From NCBI RefSeq assembly GCF_001553625.1, contig NZ_CP014230.1:806001-870000 (forward strand): a DNA stretch of 64,000 bases, in the 5' to 3' direction. Under the pieces are notes generated by a model that worked only from the letters and a program-made list of their open reading frames with translations, did not search any database and was not told the origin of the DNA. The DNA is from Desulfomicrobium orale DSM 12838 (GTDB taxonomy: Bacteria; Desulfobacterota; Desulfovibrionia; Desulfovibrionales; Desulfomicrobiaceae). Positions 45,765 through 54,989 of the stretch are shown one piece after another. The first letter of the stretch is position 1; each line of letters starts with the position of its first letter. Made by a program: the position numbers and the translations under genes.

Positions 45765-47024
45765 CATTGCTGTCCGGCTAAGGGATAAGAAAAGAGTCCA
45801 AAATCTCAGCGATGTGTGGTAAAAGAAATCACCACAACATCTTGCCACACAAGGAGATTCTGGACTTGAGTCACCATAATACACTATTCTCCCAGACGCT
45901 ATCTCTGATTCCCAGACATGTTTTTCAGAAACTCGAAAGACGGCACAAAACCGGGCGCTCGTCGCGTCAATTCGGTTTCAAGGAGCAGTTCACGGTCATG
46001 GCCTTCATCCAGCTTGCCGCAAGACGTTCCATGCGCGATGGCCTGCGCTGCCTTGAGGCTGCGGGAAACCGCCTGTATCACTGGGGACTGAAAAACGTGG
46101 CCCGCTCGACCTTTGCTGACGCGAACAATTCTCGCCCCGTAGGCTTTTTCAAGGATCTGTTCGCCGAGATGTACGGCCTGTGCGCCGCAAAAGCCCCGAA
46201 GCACAAATTCCGTTTCAAATCCAAATTGTTCAGTCTGGACGCCACCACCATAAAGCTTTGCCTGTCGCTTTTTCCCTGGGCCTCGTTTCGGCAGGCCAAG
46301 GGCGGCGTCAAAGTACATACCTTGCTGGATCACGATGGCCATATCCCGGCTTTCGCAACCGTCACCGACGCCAAAATCCATGAAAGCCGCATAGCTCAGG
46401 CTATGGAGTTGCCCAAAGGCTCCATCGTGGTCTTTGACAAGGGCTTCACCAGCTATCCCTGGTTTCGGCTCCTCGGGGCAAAGGGCGTCTTTTTTGTGAC
46501 CCGGCTCAAGCGCAACGCCGTTTTCAAACTCCTGGAGCGCCGCCTCGTGAATCGCAAGACCGGCGTTACTTCCGATCACATCATTGAAGTCTCCAGCCGG
46601 GGAAAATCCTTACGCTTGCGCCGTATCGGCTATCGTGACCAGGAAACCGGGAAACACTACGAATTTTTGACCAACCATTTCCGGCTTTCGGCGAAAACCA
46701 TCGCCGACATCTATAAAGACCGCTGGCAAATCGAGCTCTTCTTCAAGGAAATCAAACAAAATTTGCGCATAAAGACCTTCGTCGGCAACTCGGAAAACGC
46801 TGTCCTGATCCAGATTTACACGGCCCTGACGGTTTACCTGCTCCTCGCGTACCAGAAATTCCTCAGCCGTCTCGGACTCTCCGTACAGCAACTCTTCCAG
46901 CTCATTCAACTCAACCTGCTCGGCGAGGCATCCTTGGATGAACTCCTGAATCCCAGACGACGAAAATTCGATAATTCATATAACTTCAAACTGTTAGATT
47001 ACATCGCTTAGCCGGACAGCAATG
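45765..47024 (+). mobile_element. IS4-family insertion sequence
   Basis: A 1260-bp element bounded by perfect 18-bp inverted repeats, CATTGCTGTCCGGCTAAG at 45765-45782 and its complement at 47007-47024. Inside is one complete transposase gene. The flanks (GTTCCGCAGG before, ATGAAAAAAC after) share no target duplication, so one side may have been rearranged after insertion. Confidence 0.88.
45866..47011 (+). CDS. IS4-family transposase
   Basis: A 381-residue DDE transposase. The catalytic residues are seen in FSLDATTIKLCLSLFPWA (first Asp), GSIVVFDKGFTSYPWF (second Asp) and the Y(2)R(3)E(6)K block YKDRWQIELFFKEIKQNLRI. The reading frame is intact, so the element may be active. TTG 45866, beginning with SHHNTLFSQ and preceded by AAGGAG, is preferred to ATG 45812, whose ribosome-binding site is poor. 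Relatives usually start MSHHNT. Confidence 0.88.
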   Translation: MSHHNTLFSQTLSLIPRHVFQKLERRHKTGRSSRQFGFKEQFTVMAFIQLAARRSMRDGLRCLEAAGNRLYHWGLKNVARSTFADANNSRPVGFFKDLFAEMYGLCAAKAPKHKFRFKSKLFSLDATTIKLCLSLFPWASFRQAKGGVKVHTLLDHDGHIPAFATVTDAKIHESRIAQAMELPKGSIVVFDKGFTSYPWFRLLGAKGVFFVTRLKRNAVFKLLERRLVNRKTGVTSDHIIEVSSRGKSLRLRRIGYRDQETGKHYEFLTNHFRLSAKTIADIYKDRWQIELFFKEIKQNLRIKTFVGNSENAVLIQIYTALTVYLLLAYQKFLSRLGLSVQQLFQLIQLNLLGEASLDELLNPRRRKFDNSYNFKLLDYIA

Positions 47025-47414
47025 ATGAAAAAACTAAATTTTTTTCTGAAAAACGGGAACCTTCGGGGGCGGGTACTGTCAGACAGCTGCCCCTCCCGCC
47101 GAATATTGCGGCATTTGACCAGTCGTTGGGGGATCCTGGTGCTGGTGACCCTCTACACAGGAACAAAACGATTCGGGGAATTACGGCGTGAAATAGAAGG
47201 TATCAGCGAACGCATGCTCACGCAGACACTACAAAATCTGGAGCAGGATGGCATGGTGTACCGTCATGATTTTGATAGCATGCCACCGCATGTGGAATAC
47301 TCGCTGACAAATTTCGGCAAACAGGCCGCGGAACATCTTAACACCCTGGTAGACTGGCTGGAAGAAAATATGGAGGAAATTCTGGCGGAAAGCAGACAGC
47401 ATGCTCGAACTTGA
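47022..47414 (+). CDS. HxlR family transcriptional regulator
   Basis: A 130-residue winged-helix regulator. The family core is SCPSRRILRHLTSRWGILVL, RFGELRREIEGISERMLTQ, LQNLEQDGMVYRHDF and VEYSLTNFGKQ. ATG 47022 is the last codon inside the IS right end, and ATG 47025 is the first host codon after it, so transcription may start in the IS. GC content is lower than in the core genes. No oxidoreductase, the common HxlR target, is adjacent; the nearest gene is convergent fbpC. Confidence 0.82.
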   Translation: MMKKLNFFLKNGNLRGRVLSDSCPSRRILRHLTSRWGILVLVTLYTGTKRFGELRREIEGISERMLTQTLQNLEQDGMVYRHDFDSMPPHVEYSLTNFGKQAAEHLNTLVDWLEENMEEILAESRQHART

Positions 47415-47549
47415 GCTGGCAGGCATTTCCTTTCACGCCGGAAAAAATTTTGGATGGCTGGAGGCGGACCTGCGACCGGAGAACGCCGCTGATCCGGTTT
47501 TCAGGGCTTTACGGCCCCCGGAAGCCGGATCGTTTTATGGGAAGGAAGA

Positions 47550-47567
47550 CCCCGGATTTCTCCGGGG
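47550..47567. other. hairpin between convergent hxlR-type gene and fbpC
   Basis: CCCCGGA-TTTC-TCCGGGG is a perfect 7-bp stem with a 4-nt loop. No T-run follows on either strand, so a terminator role is only possible. The rest of 47415-47605 shows no gene. Confidence 0.35.
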
Positions 47568-47605
47568 CGGATATTTTCCGCCGGTGCTATCCCGGAGAAA
47601 AGACG

Positions 47606-48700
47606 TCATGCCCGTGCTTCGATGCGGGCTCCGGTTTCATCCGAAAAAACGAGCATAAACCCGCGCGGCACCTCCACATGCACGTCCATGCCGTCGGAAA
47701 CATCGGCAAAGCCGGGAACCCTGGCCTGGATGCGCAAGATCTTCTCGCCATCCCCTTCATCCGGCACCTGAAGATAGAGCAGCATGGAGCCGGGCAGCAG
47801 ATGGCATCCCGCGACCCTGGCCCGCACGGCATGGGAAGAAGCGGCGGCCTTGCCCGCTGAAATCCGCACTGCGTCCGGGCGGAACATGAGGGATACTCCA
47901 GTCCCGTCCGGCAGGCCGGGGAGATCGACCCGCCCCAGCACAGTCCGGACGCCTCCGTCCCGGACGGTGCCCCGAAGCGTGTTCATCTCGCTGAAAAAAG
48001 CCGCCGCAAAGGCCGTGGCCGGCCGCGTGTAGAGTTCCCGGGGCGTGCCCGTCTGCACGACAAGCCCTTCGCGCAAAAGGACAATGCGGTCGCCCATGAA
48101 CATGGCCTCCTCGGGGTCGTGGGTGACCATGACCGTGGCCACGCCGCTGTCCTTGAGTACCCGCACCGTCTGGTCCCGGACCTGCCCCCGCAGTCTGGCG
48201 TCGAGGCTCGAAAACGGTTCGTCCAGAAGCATGATCCGCGGCCCCGGAGCCAGAGCCCTGGCCAGAGCCACACGCTGCTGCTGGCCCCCTGAAAGCTCGT
48301 GCGGGAAAACCCGGGCCCGCGCCTCCAGGTCCACCCGCCTCAGGGCCGCGACGGCCTTCTCCCGCCGCGCGACCTGATCCCTCTGGTCCGCAAGGCCGAA
48401 CATGACGTTTTCCATCACGGTCAGATGCGGAAACAGGGCCAGATCCTGAAAAACAAAACCGATGCCCCGCCGCTCCGGAGGAAGATGCTCCGTACCGCTG
48501 GCCACGATCCGGCCGTCGATGCGGATGCATCCCGCCTGAACCTCTTCCAGCCCGGCCACAAGACGCAGCAGGGTCGTCTTGCCGCAGCCGGAGGGCCCCA
48601 GCAGACAAAGCACCTCGCCCGCGCTGACTTCGAAGCCGACGCCGCGCAGCACCGTCTTTCCCCCGATGCGGTGCTCTATGCCCTCAAGATGCAGAGACAT
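47606..48700 (-). CDS. fbpC: ferric-iron ABC transporter ATP-binding protein
   Basis: A 364-residue ABC ATPase. It has Walker A LLGPSGCGKTTLLRLVAG, Q-loop FVFQDLALFPHLTV, signature LSGGQQQRVALARAL, Walker B IMLLDEPFSSLD and the H-loop VMVTHDPEEAMF, then a C-terminal TOBE-like domain from about 270. This matches the FbpC/PotA branch. It overlaps fbpB by 17 nt and energises that permease. With fbpA cut off 7.3 kb upstream by a mobile element, its expression now depends on a new promoter or read-through. Confidence 0.9.
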   Translation of the reverse strand: MSLHLEGIEHRIGGKTVLRGVGFEVSAGEVLCLLGPSGCGKTTLLRLVAGLEEVQAGCIRIDGRIVASGTEHLPPERRGIGFVFQDLALFPHLTVMENVMFGLADQRDQVARREKAVAALRRVDLEARARVFPHELSGGQQQRVALARALAPGPRIMLLDEPFSSLDARLRGQVRDQTVRVLKDSGVATVMVTHDPEEAMFMGDRIVLLREGLVVQTGTPRELYTRPATAFAAAFFSEMNTLRGTVRDGGVRTVLGRVDLPGLPDGTGVSLMFRPDAVRISAGKAAASSHAVRARVAGCHLLPGSMLLYLQVPDEGDGEKILRIQARVPGFADVSDGMDVHVEVPRGFMLVFSDETGARIEARA

Positions 48701-50357
48701 GATTCTCCTCCGGTGCGCCGCCGCGCTGGCCCGGCCTGGACCCGGCGATGGCGGTGCTGGCCAGAATGACCGGGCCGATACCCGCCAGCACGATGGCCAG
48801 GGATGAGCTGGCCGATTCCCTGAGCAGGCCGTCCGAGGCCAGCTCGAAAGAGCGCAGAGCCAGGGTGTTCAGGCCGAAAGGACGCATCATCAGGGTTGCG
48901 GGAAGTTCCTTCATGATGTCCACAAACACCAGCACCCCGGCCGTGAGCAGGCTGCCTTTCATGATCGGACCGTGTACCCGGAAAAGCGTCCTTCCCGGAG
49001 ACAGGCCGAGGGTCCGCGCCGCGCCGTCCATGCTGGGCGTCACTTTCTGCAGGCTGGCGTCCACCGTGTTGACGGCCACGGCCAGAAACCGGACCACATA
49101 GGCGAAAACAAGAGCCGCCCAGGTGCCTGTCAGCAGCAGACCCGCGTTCACATCGAAATATTTCCGGATCAGGGTGGCCAGAAAATTGTCCGCGGCGGTC
49201 AGAGGCAGCATGATGCCGAGGGCGATGACCGCGCCGGGCACGGCATATCCGAGGGATGCCGCCTGCACGGCCGCGGCGGTTAGCCTGCCGGGAACCAGAC
49301 GTTTTCCGTAGGCCAGCACCACCGCCACGCCCACGGCCAGCACCGAGCCGATGCCGCCTAGGGCCAGACTGTTCATGGCCATGCCCAGATAGCGCTTGTC
49401 CACGAAATCCAGAGTCTCCCAGGTCCACAGGATCATGGCCCCCACCGGGAGCAGAAACCCCAGCAGCACCGGCACGGAGCAGGCGCATACGGCAAGGCAG
49501 GACTTGATCCCGGTCAGCCGATAGCGGGGAAGCTGGCGGTAATACCCCGTGGTATGGCTGACGCGGCCGCGCCGGGAAGTGCGCTCCAGCACGAGCAGCG
49601 CGAGAATGAACAGCATGAGTACGGCTCCGAGCTGCGCGGCCACGGCCGGTCTGCCCTGCCCCAGCCAGGTGCGGTAAATTCCGGTGACAAAGGTGTCCAC
49701 GGCGAAGAAGCTGGCCAGGCCGAAGTCCCCCAGCGTCTCCATGAGCACGAGGGCCAATCCTCCGGCCACGGCCGGACGGGCCAGAGGCAGGGCCACGCGC
49801 CAGAACGCGCGCCACGCGCCCAGGCCGAGAGTGCGGCCGGCGTCAAGCACGCAGACGGATTGCTCCAGAAAAGCGGCCCGGGACAGCAGATAGACATAGG
49901 GGTAAAAAACCAGGGTCATCATGACGGCCGCCCCCGGCAGGGAGCGTATCGACGGGAACCAGTAGTCGGCGGCGGTGCTCCAGCCGAAAAGGCCCCGCAG
50001 AAAAACCTGCGCCGGCCCGTTGTATTCCAGCAGGCCGGTGTAGGTGAAGGCGATGACGTAAGACGGTATGGCCAGAGGAACGATCAGGGCCCACTCGAAA
50101 AAACGGCGCAGGGGGAAACTGTTCATGCAGACCAGCCAGGCCGTGCCGACGCCCAGAATGAGAGAACCCGCCCCGACCCCGCACATGAGGGTCAGGGAAT
50201 TGAGGACATAGCGTGGCAGCACCGTGGAGGCCAAGTGCCGCCAGACATCCAGGGAAGGCGTGAAGAGAAAGGCCGCGATGGTCGCGACGGGAGCGGCCGC
50301 GAGAACGGCAATCCCCAGTACGGCGGCTTTCCAGGATTTCACGCCCGCCCCTCGCAT
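48684..50357 (-). CDS. fbpB: ferric-iron ABC transporter permease (fused two-domain FbpB)
   Basis: A 557-residue permease with two membrane halves, each carrying an EAA-type loop (LDAGRTLGLGAWRAFWRVALP and DGAARTLGLSPGRTLFRVHGP), as in FbpB/AfuB. About 12 helices are present. It moves Fe3+ from the binding protein across the inner membrane. ATG 50357 is chosen: the longer frame starts at a TTG inside the IS end. In the ancestral order this ATG would lie 4 nt after the fbpA stop. The coding frame is intact. Confidence 0.9.
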   Translation of the reverse strand: MRGAGVKSWKAAVLGIAVLAAAPVATIAAFLFTPSLDVWRHLASTVLPRYVLNSLTLMCGVGAGSLILGVGTAWLVCMNSFPLRRFFEWALIVPLAIPSYVIAFTYTGLLEYNGPAQVFLRGLFGWSTAADYWFPSIRSLPGAAVMMTLVFYPYVYLLSRAAFLEQSVCVLDAGRTLGLGAWRAFWRVALPLARPAVAGGLALVLMETLGDFGLASFFAVDTFVTGIYRTWLGQGRPAVAAQLGAVLMLFILALLVLERTSRRGRVSHTTGYYRQLPRYRLTGIKSCLAVCACSVPVLLGFLLPVGAMILWTWETLDFVDKRYLGMAMNSLALGGIGSVLAVGVAVVLAYGKRLVPGRLTAAAVQAASLGYAVPGAVIALGIMLPLTAADNFLATLIRKYFDVNAGLLLTGTWAALVFAYVVRFLAVAVNTVDASLQKVTPSMDGAARTLGLSPGRTLFRVHGPIMKGSLLTAGVLVFVDIMKELPATLMMRPFGLNTLALRSFELASDGLLRESASSSLAIVLAGIGPVILASTAIAGSRPGQRGGAPEENHVSAS

Positions 50358-50361
50358 GACG

Positions 50362-50365
50362 CTAG
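50362..50365. repeat. CTAG target-site duplication, left copy
   Basis: CTAG here and CTAG at 57696-57699 flank the 7.3-kb element. IS5-type elements commonly duplicate a 4-bp YTAR target. The right copy is part of the fbpA stop codon context. Confidence 0.75.
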
Positions 50366-50622
50366 AGTATGTTTGCAAACTTTATAACCAGCGTGGATTC
50401 GTATAGTTTTTGTATATGTGCTCTACCGACATTTCCGATGAAACCTAGCAACGGCTTGAGCCTTTTCTGCCGCTCGAGGGTTCACCCAAGGGTGGTTGTC
50501 CGGCCAAAGATAAACGAACATTCATAAATACAATCATCTGGTTGCTGCGCACCGGCGCTCCCTGGAGGGCTCTGCCGGAAGAGTATGGGGCATGGAATGC
50601 CGTGTATTCCCTCTTTCAGTCC
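50366..50622 (+). pseudogene. truncated IS5-family element (left end of island)
   Basis: About 255 bp closely matching the first part of the right-hand copy at 56891-57145, same orientation. It encodes the start MCSTDISDET but then has TAG where the other copy has TGG (residue 11), and it stops after ATGCCGTGTATTCCC where IS1595-type sequence begins. It is therefore a dead 5' fragment. Confidence 0.85.
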
Positions 50623-51060
50623 GTCATAGCCTTTCCAGCAGTCGGAATGGATAATACCCTCAGGCAAAACCTTACCCCTGATGATGGCCTGAAGCGTTTT
50701 GGCCGGGCAGTCCGTGACCAGATCTCTGTGTAAACGGCTCCATCAAGCTCATAGATGCCGAAGACCGGTTGTTTAAGCGTGCCCCGGCCTCTTTTTCGGG
50801 GGGCGGGCCGTCCACGAACCCGGACGGGGCCAAAGAAGCTTTCATCAACCTCAACTACGCCCAGTATTTGCTCTTTTTTGGATACCTGGTGGAGATAAAT
50901 CAACCACCTGAAGGCCAGAAGGTACCTGTTCACGGTTTTTCTGTTCAGCTTCAGGAGCAGAGCGGTTCTGGCAGCGTCAATGTCGATGCAAAAGCATTCA
51001 ATAATTTTTCCGACTTTGTATCGACTTAACCTGCTGTTTTCACACATTTTTCTAGCCTAT
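50616..51060 (-). pseudogene. remnant of an IS1595-family transposase gene
   Basis: On the minus strand from ATG 51047 the frame encodes GVVEVDESFFGPVRVRGRPA followed by KQPVFGIYELDGAVYTEI, an ISXO2/IS1595-type catalytic core. A frameshift near 50728 moves the match to another frame (TDCPAKTLQAIIRGKVLPEG, IHSDCWKGYDGLKE). The gene is cut at about 50620, where the IS5 fragment starts, so the last third is missing. A small hairpin, CAGACGATAGTCTG, lies just upstream near 51061. Confidence 0.75.
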
Positions 51061-51214
51061 CAGACGATAGTCTGACTAGACCCAATTCATTTTCAATTCA
51101 GGGTAAAATCGCTCCCACCTCGGGGATACTCCGGCCGCGGTATTCCATATAGTGCTTGGAGTTGCCTGTCCGGGGGTATTGCAGCCCCATAATGGATTCA
51201 TGCCGGAGTCGTTC

Positions 51215-52594
51215 ATGCCTCATAAGTATATGAAACTTGGCCGCCATTTCCGCGCGCTGCTCCTGCTGGCGGGTCCTATTCTCTTATCCCAGTACGCATA
51301 TCTCGCTTCGGGCATGGCCGATACAATCATGTCCGGAAGCCTAGGCACCGTGTATCAGGCCGGCGTGGCCGTGGGATCCGCCATATGGGTTCCTGTGCAG
51401 ATGTTCATCACAGGCACGCTTTACGGCGTCATGATCGTAGTTTCGCAGCACCATGGCGGCGACCGGCACGATGAACTGGCCGCCACGGGACGTCAGGGGC
51501 TCTGGCTCGCCCTGATGCTCGGAGTGGCCGGGATGGGGCTACTGCTACTGGTTCCGCCCAATCTGACGCTTTTTGGCGTCACGCCAGATGTAGCCGAACA
51601 GGCCGCAGTTTATCTGAACTATCTCGTATGGGGTCTGCCCTTTTCCAGCCTCGCCATTGGCATGCGCTTTTACTGCGACGGGCAAAAAAATGTGCTGCCC
51701 GCCACGGTTATTTCCATCATTACCGTTCTGGTCAATATCGTACTCAACTACGGCCTGATGTTCGGCAACCTGGGCATGCCCAGCATGGGCGTTGCCGGCA
51801 CCGGCCTTGCCACGGGCATCAGCATGGCGCTCTCAGCACTGCTCTTCGCCGCCTATGTGAGCATCACCCCGAATTATCACCATCGACGCCTGCTGTCATC
51901 GTGGGCACGCCCCGTCCGGAAAAATATTGGCGCATTGGCGGCCGTGGGGTTGCCCATAGGCATCGCCCTTATTTCTGAATTTCTTGTCCTGTCAGCCATT
52001 GCGCTGTGCATCAGCACCGGAGGGGCCGTCCCCATCGCCGCCCATCAGATTTCCTTTAACTTCATGATGGTTCTGTTCGCCATTCCTACCAGCATTGCCA
52101 TGGCGACTAGTATTCTGGTCGCCAACGAACGGGGAAAGGGCAACCGCAAGGGTGAACAGGAGGCCGTCTTTACTTCCGTGGCCGCCGGATGCGGCGTCGG
52201 GCTGGCGTTGACCATAACAATGTGGCTCTGTGCGGAAGCTATGGCGGGGGTGTACTCCGGTGATGGCGCCGTTATCAGCCTAGCCACGAGCATCCTGATG
52301 GTCGCGGCGCTGTTCCAACTGGTCGACGCGGTGCAGATATGCCTCAATGGAGCGTTGCGAGGTATTGAGGACACGGTGATTCCTTTTCTTATCACCAGCG
52401 GCACCTATTGGCTGCTAGCCTTTCCTCTGGGCTACGCCCTTTCTGGCATGCCCCTGCCTTTCGGCTTGCGTCGGTTCATTCCTAACTATGGGGTTGTCGG
52501 CTGGTGGTTTGCGCTGGTGATCGGCATCACGCTGGTAGCCCTGCTACTGGGACGCAGGGTTGTCAGGCTATTTTTTAGCAACAGGGGGGGCTGA
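51215..52594 (+). CDS. MATE family efflux transporter (island cargo)
   Basis: A 459-residue MATE protein unlike the one at 2190-3575. It has GPILLSQYAYLASGMADTIM, FITGTLYGVMIVVSQHHGGD, GLPFSSLAIGMRFYCDGQKN, MGVAGTGLATGISMALSALL and LNGALRGIEDTVIPF, which is the NorM pattern. ATG 51215 with CGGAG 7 nt upstream is the best start. The TonB receptor gene follows after 98 nt in the same direction. Export of a siderophore or a toxic compound is possible; the sequence does not decide. Confidence 0.85.
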   Translation: MPHKYMKLGRHFRALLLLAGPILLSQYAYLASGMADTIMSGSLGTVYQAGVAVGSAIWVPVQMFITGTLYGVMIVVSQHHGGDRHDELAATGRQGLWLALMLGVAGMGLLLLVPPNLTLFGVTPDVAEQAAVYLNYLVWGLPFSSLAIGMRFYCDGQKNVLPATVISIITVLVNIVLNYGLMFGNLGMPSMGVAGTGLATGISMALSALLFAAYVSITPNYHHRRLLSSWARPVRKNIGALAAVGLPIGIALISEFLVLSAIALCISTGGAVPIAAHQISFNFMMVLFAIPTSIAMATSILVANERGKGNRKGEQEAVFTSVAAGCGVGLALTITMWLCAEAMAGVYSGDGAVISLATSILMVAALFQLVDAVQICLNGALRGIEDTVIPFLITSGTYWLLAFPLGYALSGMPLPFGLRRFIPNYGVVGWWFALVIGITLVALLLGRRVVRLFFSNRGG

Positions 52595-52692
52595 CGCCCG
52601 CGCCGGGGTTCATGATTCTGCATCGGAGCCCTCGCACTCGGGCGTATGAGCTGTTCGCTTGGCTATTAACAATTAACAACGGAAGGAAAAGA

Positions 52693-54882
52693 ATGTCGTA
52701 CCACAGATCCGCGGGGCAGAAACATCCAAAGCATGTGCTTAACCAAACCCGCCGGGGCATTGCGGCCCTAGCCCTTTGCCTGACCCTAGCCGTTCCGGGT
52801 GGAACGCTGGCCGAAGACACGGCCACTGAGGAAAAAGAAAACTACCTGCTCCCGGCCGTTATTGTCACAGCTGGCAAACGGGCTACGGATGTGCAGAAAA
52901 CGCCTTCTTCCATCTCAGTCCTCACAAGCGAGAAGCTTGAAGACGCCAAGGTGGACACCATCGAACGCGTCATGCAGCGGGTTCCCAACCTGAACCTCAG
53001 CCCCTTTATCGGCGGTGCGAGCCTGATGTCCTTCCGCGGGGTGACCACATCACCCGGCACGTCCACGAGCCCCATTGTCATGTATGTGGACGGCGTGCCG
53101 GTGGATACGTACTTCAATCTGGACGCACCGCTCATGAACGTTGAACGCGTGGAGGTTCTGCGAGGCCCCCAAAGCGCCATCTACGGCAAAAACGCCATGG
53201 GAGGCGTCATCAACGTCATCTCTCGCAAGCCGGACAATGAATGGCATGGCGGCATACAGACCGAGTACGGCTCCTATGAGACTTTCAAGGTCGGCGGAAC
53301 CATCAGCGGCCCCATTGTTGAAGACAAGCTTTTTTTCTCGATTTCAGGCCGACACGACACCTTTGACGGCTTCATGGAACACGACGATACGTCCGACGGC
53401 AACAAGGAGCGTGTAGAACGACTCAAAGGGCAATTGCGCCTTACTCCTACCGAGGACACGGAATTCAACTTCCACATAAACTACACAGCCCGCCGCGACG
53501 GCTACTCCAATGCCGTTTGGAGCGACAGCCCCACGCTGGACTCTCCGCTCAATGACGACGACTATCTTGATTCCGACATTCTTAATATGGCTCTCACAGC
53601 ATCTGTGAACTTTGAGCCCCTTACCCTGGAATCCATCACGACCTTCCGCAGCGAGTTTCTGGACTACGCCTGCGACATGGCGTTTGTGTACAATCCATTG
53701 AGGCTGAATCCTCTGGGAGCCCACGCAGAGTATTTCGATACCGGCCGCAAGAACGATCGCAAGGAATTCACGCAGGAGTTGCGCATCAAATCCCCGGACG
53801 GCACCGACGGCGTAACCTGGATGGCCGGACTGTTCGGCGGCTATACCGACATGCACATCCGCAGCGTATACAGCGACGGCAAAATTGATAACTATCCTAT
53901 TCCCATGCTTGGGGTCACTACTGCCGTCATGTACCAGAATCAGCCCAGCCGCGAATACACGCAGGATTATGCCGCCTTCGGCGAACTGAGCGTTCCCCTG
54001 ACCTCGAAACTGCGAGCCGTCGGAGCTTTACGCGGCCAGTATACGCACAAGAAAATCAACATCCGCAACGATTCCACCATGAGCCTTCCGGCCTTCGGCA
54101 TCTCGCAGCAACTGGCGAAAGTCGCCAAAACACATGACGATTCCTGGCTGGAGCTTCTACCCAAATTTAATCTCAGCTATCAGTTTACCGACGATTTCAT
54201 GATGTATGCGGGGGTTAACCGCAGCTTCATTCCCGGCGGCTTCAACAACGTAAGCGCCACCGGTATCGACATGAAATACGATTCCCAGATCGCCTGGAAC
54301 TATGAACTCGGCACAAAAACAGAATGGTTCGACAAAAAACTCCAGCTTAACGCGGCCCTTTTCTATTCTACCTTTGATGACCTCCAGGTCTTCAAATACG
54401 ACGCTGCTTCGCGCCAGTATCTGAGCAGCAACGCCGGCTCCGCCAAGAGCTACGGTTTCGAGGTGGATGCCTTGGCGCGTCTTCTGCCTGGTCTAGATGC
54501 CGAAGTCGGCTTCGGTTACACCAATGCCGAATTTGACGACTATGTCCATAAAGGTGAGGACTATTCCGGTAACAAAGTTCCTTACACACCCGACTATACA
54601 GCCTCGTTCGCCCTTCAGTATCGTCACGAAGCAGGTATTTTCGCCCGCAGCGAAGTACTGCAGACAGGCTCTCTCTACTGGACCGAAGACAACGAACATC
54701 AGCGCAGCGACGTCACCCTTCTTAACGCCCGCATCGGCTACGAATATGAAGACTTCGGCGTCTATCTTTACGGTAACAATCTTACCAACCGGAAGTATTT
54801 CTCCTACTACACCCCCGTAACCAATATCGGCATGATGGCCCGTCCTCGTGAAGTAGGCGTGCAGGTGCAGTACACTTTCTGA
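52693..54882 (+). CDS. TonB-dependent outer-membrane receptor
   Basis: A 729-residue receptor. Residues 1-40 are a signal peptide (GIAALALCLTLAVPGGTLA). A TonB box-like segment LLPAVIVTAGKR follows, then the plug (VDTIERVMQRVPNLNL, FRGVTTSPGTSTSPIVMYVD, VEVLRGPQSAIYGKNAMGG) and a 22-strand barrel ending in VGVQVQYTF with terminal Phe. It resembles FyuA/pesticin-type siderophore receptors, but the ligand is unknown. GGAAGG precedes the ATG. An AraC-type regulator gene is convergent. No ExbB/TonB or periplasmic partner is in the island. Confidence 0.9.
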   Translation: MSYHRSAGQKHPKHVLNQTRRGIAALALCLTLAVPGGTLAEDTATEEKENYLLPAVIVTAGKRATDVQKTPSSISVLTSEKLEDAKVDTIERVMQRVPNLNLSPFIGGASLMSFRGVTTSPGTSTSPIVMYVDGVPVDTYFNLDAPLMNVERVEVLRGPQSAIYGKNAMGGVINVISRKPDNEWHGGIQTEYGSYETFKVGGTISGPIVEDKLFFSISGRHDTFDGFMEHDDTSDGNKERVERLKGQLRLTPTEDTEFNFHINYTARRDGYSNAVWSDSPTLDSPLNDDDYLDSDILNMALTASVNFEPLTLESITTFRSEFLDYACDMAFVYNPLRLNPLGAHAEYFDTGRKNDRKEFTQELRIKSPDGTDGVTWMAGLFGGYTDMHIRSVYSDGKIDNYPIPMLGVTTAVMYQNQPSREYTQDYAAFGELSVPLTSKLRAVGALRGQYTHKKINIRNDSTMSLPAFGISQQLAKVAKTHDDSWLELLPKFNLSYQFTDDFMMYAGVNRSFIPGGFNNVSATGIDMKYDSQIAWNYELGTKTEWFDKKLQLNAALFYSTFDDLQVFKYDAASRQYLSSNAGSAKSYGFEVDALARLLPGLDAEVGFGYTNAEFDDYVHKGEDYSGNKVPYTPDYTASFALQYRHEAGIFARSEVLQTGSLYWTEDNEHQRSDVTLLNARIGYEYEDFGVYLYGNNLTNRKYFSYYTPVTNIGMMARPREVGVQVQYTF

Positions 54883-54989
54883 CCTGGTTTACTGGAACCT
54901 GTCTCCCGCCCGCTCGGGTTCTCCGCGGTGGGCGGAAATTTACCCACCCCGCAGAATGACCACACCTCATGGAAAATACAACAAAGCTA

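Noticed and set aside
52661-52683. TTAACAATTAACAA direct repeat before the TonB receptor
   Set aside because: It could be a regulator site or part of a -10 region, but a single short AT-rich repeat is not enough to call an operator.
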